This document shows positions 57,448 through 64,000 of a stretch of DNA of 64,000 bases, piece by piece. Below the pieces are notes generated by a model. That model did not search any database. It saw nothing but the letters and a program-made list of their open reading frames with translations, and was not told where the DNA came from. This DNA comes from Brachycybe producta (Eukaryota > Arthropoda > Diplopoda > Playtdesmida > Andrognathidae). The first letter of the stretch is position 1. Each line of letters opens with the position of its first letter. The stretch lies in contig JAUPFP010000029.1 in NCBI GenBank assembly GCA_036925085.1, forward strand, positions 682,001 to 746,000, read 5' to 3'. The position numbers were made by a program, and so were the translations under genes.

Positions 57448-60400
57448 TTAAGCAGTCTGTTTGTTAAAGAACAAAATATTTTATTTGATCTTCAATGCAT
57501 TATATTTCTTAATGGAAGACTTCAGTTTCTGCTTTACTAATACTAAATTGGCTTTCAAGAGAGACAAATTCACTTATTCCACTACAAGTCACTTTTAAAA
57601 CACCAAAGACTGGCCAACAGGAGGGTTATGGGGGTTGTTATACCTGTATAATAACATAATATATGACTGAATCTTGTTTTACTTGAGCCATGAAGGTGAA
57701 GGACTGGCAAAAGAGAGAAAACCCAATTGTGTTTCTGACCTATAAGGATTTTTATTACATAAATCTTTCACACAGCTTTTTTTTTGGTCATAAATGTCTA
57801 TTGGTGGTAGGTCCTTTACCAGATATTGGTTAGCTCATACAAAAATGAATGATAGTTGATGGTAATGAAATGCGGAAATTATTACCTTCTCTATTACTGT
57901 TTGTTTAGGGTGACAGACAGACAAAATGACAGAAATCTTCCGGTAAACCTTTTTGCGATTTCCGCAATTTTTTTTTTTTTGAATGAAGCTATCAGTGCAG
58001 TTTGTTTTAGTCTTAACTTAACTACTGATTACATTAGCACAAATTGGTTGTTTAGTTTAGCCAACAGTATTGTCCCAATATGCCGCTTATTTTGATATTG
58101 TCAGAACTTCCGGACTTTCTTCTGTTTTTGTGTGGTTCAAAACATTGTGATTGATAGTGTTTATACGTCATGTAACTTGAGTGAGGGCGCCACTATGGAT
58201 TATATTTATACACTTTGTGTAGGGACAGTCCGATATGTTTACATAGCCAATTACAATGAAAAATAACATTCCATAAATCAGACCAAATCTCTTCTTTTTC
58301 TTTAGCAAAAAATATATATTTATCTCTCTCCCCCCACCACCTCTTTTTGTACAAAAGGAAAATTTAGAAATAGCAAAAACTGTAATAATAGGCGAAAATA
58401 AAGCGTGGAAACATTAATTTTGTTAATTTGTAATTCTACCATGGCAAACAAACACAAAATAATCATCAATATCCATATAAACATAATTCACTTTAATTTT
58501 TTTTTAACTTGAACGATTACAGATTTTATTTCATTATAAATGATTCAATTATTTTACGAACTAAAAGTTTGTTTTTCAATGCAAAAAAAAAAAAATCAGA
58601 TTAAACAATCTTTTCGTATTCGTTATTTTTGTCTAAAGGCCTTGTTAAAAGGCAATCATATAACTCTATTCAAAATTTTCAAACGCCCTATCATCATTAT
58701 GTAATCATTTAATGATGGTTAGGCAAAGTTAAACAAACACTGATCTCGCTTATGTTTACTCATGAAAACATCTTTTGTATTAGTAGTTTAAAGATATACA
58801 ATGTACATGCCACATTGCAAAATGCAAAATTTTGTTATCCTTTGTGAATGTAGTTATCTCTACTTAAGTATTCAAAGGTTTGAATTTTTTAAAATGCGAT
58901 TAGCTGAATAAGATAAAGCTGACATTATTTCCAAAACGTTGTTTCTGTATTTTTTTAATAAAATATTAATGAGAATGTACAACTAAAGCTAGTTAGACAC
59001 CTTTTTTATTTTACCATTTTTTTTTTCTACCTTAAAATGAGTGAAGTTTTTTCTACTCAAATTTTTAGCAAGATACAGTATATTACACAGTGGTAATTCT
59101 ACTCCTTTTTAGAGAAAAATGTCATTTGTGAGTGAACTAAAATTGTAATAGTTTCTCTTGAAAATTCTCTTTATTCTTCCTTATTCTCTTTAAAAAGAAA
59201 ACTTTGAATCTCTTATGTGGAATAACTGCGAAGGAATGTAGCTCTAAGTAGAGGTGGCGCCATCTATTGACTATTACATTCATCTATTGTCAATCATCTA
59301 TTGCTCTTAATTGAGTTAGCTCCAAGGAGGTTGGCTAGCTCCCATTATATATATTTTTTCTTGATTTTTAGTAAATTATCTTTGTGGAAACTCAATGGTC
59401 ACCACGTAGTATTTGTATCTATTTTTCGTTTTAGAAATATTTATGAAATCCAAATTTGAAAAAGACTTTTTAAGAATATGTTTAAAAACTATTGTACAAT
59501 AAAACTTGGATGGAAGTTTAAGGCCGCCATTTACAGTGGATGCTTTTCCTGTTATTTTATATTTGCGTACAATTTTTATACAAATTTGAGAAATTACTAT
59601 TTACTAGAATGCAATGACAATGAAAATTAAGAGTGTGAGTGTGGTACCCATCCATTTGTATAGTACAGTATGTCGCAGAAGTAATTTCACATAGATACGT
59701 GCGTATGAATGCACCCAGAAGCTCTTATGTGAATATGATGATGTCCTATGAGAACGGAATTTTTGGTCACATGCTGTACATTTAAAAAATCCTTTAAATT
59801 CACTGGAGATCTCATTTATCACTGGTATTAAAACTAGATTTTGACACGCCTGATGAACACACATTGACTTCATCATAATAATTATAAAAATAATGCCCAC
59901 TGACTGGAAATTTTGTGGCTTTAACTATTTTTTTTTTCTCTTGTTTCATTGCTGTTTTTTTAAACACGCAGTTTGAAAAACGTTTTACTTTGATGAATGA
60001 ACGTTTTCATTAAAAGTGGCAACTTAAATTGTTATTACTAGTGTTAACTTGCATCATGACGATGACGATGATGATGATGATGATCATCATCATCATAAAA
60101 AATATGAAATTCTAACATGAGAATAAAAGAAATCTCATTTTTTTTTGTTCTGATTGCACAGAAACACTTTTTATGTCATTTATAATTAATTGATTTTGCA
60201 TTGTTCCTATTTTAATATTAACATTGATGGAGGTTTTTTGTGTCTTGTTTGTTGCATGACAGATCATGTTTGGTATACAATATATATTAGTAAAAAGAAG
60301 AGGGGGGAGGGTTGGAATTGTCATTATTCAGGTTATAAGAAAACACCTTTTTTCATTCTTCTGACACTTGAAGTTAATGATACTCAATGCAATTCTTATC

Positions 60401-61499
60401 TGTTTTCGTTACAAGATTAAGACTTAAAAGGAGAAAGTGACTATAAAAAATTAAGCAGTTTTGTAAACTTTGAATCTACTACTCTGCACACTCTCTTTTC
60501 CATAAACTTTAAGGCTTAAATTTCAAGATTCTTCTGAAGTGTATATTATACAAGAGGCAAATTAGGTTTCTTATGGAAGTTTTTTTGTTGTTGCCTATAG
60601 ATATTGTTCTATATAATTTAACAAATATGAAGTAGCGTTACAAAGAAGAACAATAAATAATAGTTGTAATAAATTTATGTAGTACATATGCAAGCTTAGC
60701 CAATAGCATCAAACTAATAAACGTACAAGAAGACTATATTTATATATAATATTCGGATGCTGCAATCCATTAATAATTGTCTTCATTAATGCATTTTGTA
60801 TCATAGAGGAGGAGAAGGAGGGAGGGAGGGAGGGTGGAAGAAAATTTAGAAACTAACTATGTTGGATGTGAGGAAACCTTTCTACTCTTTTACAACAATA
60901 CATTATTTCATAAATGATTCAGACTTTTCGACTTTGTTTTTTTATTTCTCTCTTTTTAGTAACTTTTTTTCTCAGTTTCTCGTTTGTTTTAACTTTATTT
61001 TTCGTTTTTATTTCTAGAAGTTCTTTTAATAAAGAATTGAATCATGAATGTTACCTAGTAGTGAATTTTTTTTTATCTTAAATAATGTAAGGTCCTACTT
61101 TACTACTGGAAGCTTTAATGAAATTTGAAATGACATTCTTGAACTGTAATATAAGTGTGTCTTTATACAACATTGTCCTTGTTGTGTTTGTGTCACTAGT
61201 GCTGGAGTTCTAGTCTAGAGACGAAAACATATAGTGTTATTCTCAATATAAACATTTAAGACCCTTAAAAGCTCTTTATTTTCAATAAAAATAGTGTTGT
61301 CTTCCTTCCTATTTTATAGAACAGAACAATTGTTAGATTCATCATGTTGATTTTGTTAGGAACAGTGAAATCGTCAAGAAACTCATTTATATTTAAAATT
61401 TTAACTTAAATTTAAAGGAAATACGTAACAAAAAAAGAACTTAACAAGTTTTAAATCTCGATTTAAATTTTGGGGGAAATTAGATTTTTTTTTGTAGAA

Positions 61500-61785
61500 A
61501 CAGCAAACTTTTCAGATGTTTTAGAAACAGCTGCTTTTGAAATTAGAACGGTAGTTGAATTACTTAATATTATTTTTCTTGTTGATATCTTTCAAAATAA
61601 ACCTTTTATAAAACAAAAATTTTGAAAGTCATTATTTAAAGTGGCACCATTTTCAAATTGAGATCTAAAAGGTTTATTTTAAAAGATATCAACATGAAAA
61701 TACTATCATGTGATTCAGCAACCGTTCTAGTTTAAAAGCACCGTAAAAGAAATTGAAAGTTTATTCGAAACTAGAAGACTTCCAT
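61500..61785. repeat. Family A foldback element, copy 10 (diverged)
   Basis: Shows GATATCTTTCAAAATAAACC and the inverted GGTTTATTTTAAAAGATATC, with arm remnants TTAGAACGGTAGTTGAATTACTTAA and GATTCAGCAACCGTTCTAG. The termini are eroded. Confidence 0.65.
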
Positions 61786-63469
61786 AAATCAATAACAAAT
61801 TATTTTGTAGTTGGTTTGACAGTAACTTTCTTGGGAGTCAATAAAAGAAACTTGCCAAACTCGCAATCATGCGTTAAAACACTTGGAAGTTAACTCTCCT
61901 GACACAAATATAAGTAGGCCTATATATGGTTCTACTTATTGCACACAATAACTGTCAGGTGTAAACCTACCTTAAAAGCTTTGAATTTCTTTTTTGAAGT
62001 TGCTTCTAAAAAAAAGCTGCCTCAATTTCTGTATATGTCCGAGTATAAAAATCTACTTATGGTTCTTGAATTAGTTATGTGTGTATATAGAATTTAATTA
62101 TTTACATATTGATAAGATGTCTAATTAGTACGTTTATTAATTAGAAACACACTGTATATCCATATGAGCGTTAACGAACTTTTCCTCCCATTAGAGTTGT
62201 ATCCACAAACATATTTGGATTTCTCACTTTATAAACATCCAAATCACAAACCAATCAAGTGTATACGTAAGTATATAAGCAAATTATAATTACAAACATA
62301 AGACGGTCTGTTGTAGACTAGAAAAAGAAAAGGCAGCAATTGTATTATTATTTGGGGGTTGATATTATTGATTAGTGGTTGGAACTCCTGCTGTTAATAT
62401 CACAGTAACAATAATGGTTATAATGTTATTTTTTTTTTCTTCTTCTCTTGTTCGTTTTGTCAGTGTTTTTTTATATGTGTAACTTGGAATCAGAATTTTT
62501 TATTCCAGTTCGCCACCTCTATGTTTCCATTGAGTATTGTTGAAAATCGAAATCGATTTGCACAATGTCTATGACCGAGTTCAAATCAAGTGCCAATGAG
62601 AAATGAATAGTCTTTTTTGTGTGTGTGTGTGTGTGTGTGTGTTCTGTCTTTCAAAAAACGGTTGAAAAGAAAAGACAAAAGGCAAAATGAATATCACGTT
62701 TTCACAATAGGGGGACCCCTCTATAAGGTTCAATTGGGTTGTATTTTGGAGGATGAGGAACTTGGGAAATAGAAAGTTGAAAGAAGGAAAAGAAGGCAAA
62801 AGTCCACTTTGTTCTCTCATTCCTTGGTATATAGTAGGAAGTACTGGAAGTTCGGTGTTATCCAATTATAAGTGTAGCATATCACTTGGAAACAATAGAA
62901 GAAGTTCATCATGTACTAAATATTATTGTCCTTCTTTCTCTTTTACTTTTTCTGACTGGATCCTTCTATCTCATTGACTGACTGACTAAAGTAAATTGTA
63001 TTCTGATGACACTAGAGACTAAGTTAAGACTAAAAAGTTGACTTAAGTCTGATACTGATCATATATTTGAAGGGGGAAAAATACAAGAGAGGAAGAAAAA
63101 GTTTCTAGCTGTGAAATGCCATTAACTTGAATGCAAAACTTTTTCTTTTATTCTGTGTGTGTATATTTTCTTAACCCCATTTTCTATCACCATCATAATC
63201 ATAATCATCATCATCATCATAATGTAGGTTATCTTTATAGATTTACATTTTTTTCTCCTAGATTTCTTTTTTCCCAGTGTGTCTACAGGGTGCCTATTGT
63301 AAGTTTCAGCTTTTTATGTGCTGTTTGGTTACTATTTGGATATGACGATTGTATTCGTCAGCTGAAGTATAAATTTACTGGCAGCTTATGTTTGTTTTTT
63401 TGCCACATAGTGTTTTTATAAGCGAGCTGAAGATGAAACTTTTCAGCTGACACTGTAAAAATGCCAATT

Positions 63470-63560
63470 ATACCTCGTTTCCACTAAAAAGAAATGAACT
63501 TCAGTTACATAACATTGGTTATAGTTAACTACAGACGAGCTAGAAGTGATACTGTTTGTG
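63470..63560. mobile_element. Family C element, partial copy
   Basis: Begins ATACCTCGTTTCCACTA and continues GGTTATAGTTAACTACAGAC and GAGCTAGAAGTGA, matching the complement of 37435-37525. The other end was not found. Confidence 0.65.
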
Positions 63561-64000
63561 TGATTTCGACTGCTAAATGTTATCGCAGGTGGCTGGGCTG
63601 TGGTTGTAAAGTATGCAACACCCCTATGTAAAGAATCCGGACCCATGGTACACAAGCGACAACTCGACTTCATTTTGCAGTCGTTATCGACAACCAAAAG
63701 TGGTTTGTGTGCCAATGCCCTAAAAACTAATGTTAGTATGTTTGGGTGTTGAACCAGTGTCTAAAATAAAGGACAAAAAAGTGTATAAATGTCTCGTTTT
63801 GAGTTTTTTGTGTTTGTAGAAATGGCACTGAACAAAAAAAGATGTGTAGTGTATATACTTGTATAGCCTTTAGGATGTTTACAGATTACTTGAGTAAATC
63901 TGCTGTAAATCGTTTGTATACAAGAAGTGTTGAAATTGAGCAATGACTTGAACTTATTTCTGTTGTCATCAAAATAAGAGTTTGAGATCTTAAAAGTACA

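Larger units (their letters stand above)
45313..64000. other. Large non-coding, repeat-rich region
   Basis: About 18.7 kb without a recognisable coding exon on either strand. It contains foldback elements at 45399-45850, 49881-50257, 50715-51183, 57176-57447 and 61500-61785, and a partial family C copy from 63470. It also has (TA)n at 52809-52881 next to (GA)n at 52933-52952, (AAT)n at 56889-56922, an (ATG)n/(CAT)n inverted microsatellite at 60060-60096 and (GT)n at 62619-62642. A moderately GC-richer patch at 49010-49230 and another at 53880-54350 stand out but show no conserved protein. Parts may be introns of Kekkon or of a gene starting near 45.2 kb. Confidence 0.55.

Overview
This is an AT-rich animal (eukaryotic) window with short coding exons, many introns and very many simple repeats and short inverted-repeat elements. 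A Kekkon-family LRR-Ig receptor, a family best known from arthropods, and a block of degenerate CCTAA-type repeats (the arthropod telomere motif is TTAGG/CCTAA) point to an arthropod. I lean towards a crustacean or another non-dipteran arthropod because the AGK gene is broken into 16 small exons. I cannot name the species.

Three protein-coding genes can be read with confidence. (1) About 11.2-30.2 kb, + strand: a Krüppel-like factor of the KLF3/8/12 class. It has a CtBP-type PVDLS motif in one exon, a serine-rich middle exon, a poly-asparagine linker and three C-terminal C2H2 fingers. The first coding exon is uncertain. (2) 32.77-36.10 kb, + strand: a complete acylglycerol kinase (AGK, mitochondrial lipid kinase) gene, joined here from 16 small exons into a 451-residue protein. 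(3) 38.58-40.81 kb, - strand: an intronless Kekkon-like membrane receptor (LRRs, one Ig domain, one transmembrane segment, long cytoplasmic tail ending in a PDZ-ligand motif), with an upstream untranslated splice junction near 40956. A weak candidate for a fourth gene is a short 5' exon at 45166-45312 (+). The three firm genes have no obvious shared pathway, and nothing suggests operon-like co-regulation.

Layout: 1-11.2 kb is non-coding, with microsatellites, a palindromic CCTAA-rich element (3.5-4.1 kb) and two CpG/GC-richer islands (6.6-6.8 and 8.0-8.3 kb) that could be KLF promoters or 5' exons. 11.2-30.2 kb is the KLF gene with large introns full of inverted-repeat elements. 30.2-32.7 kb is KLF 3' UTR/intergenic, 32.8-36.1 kb AGK, 36.1-38.6 kb intergenic with two foldback elements, and 38.6-41 kb Kekkon. 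41-64 kb is mostly non-coding and repeat-rich.

The main non-gene signal is the density of non-autonomous foldback (MITE-like) elements. At least six families can be separated by eye. One (family A, about 130-380 bp) is present about ten times, including inside two AGK introns. No CRISPR, tRNA, rRNA or autonomous transposase gene was seen, and I did not find a convincing undescribed protein system.
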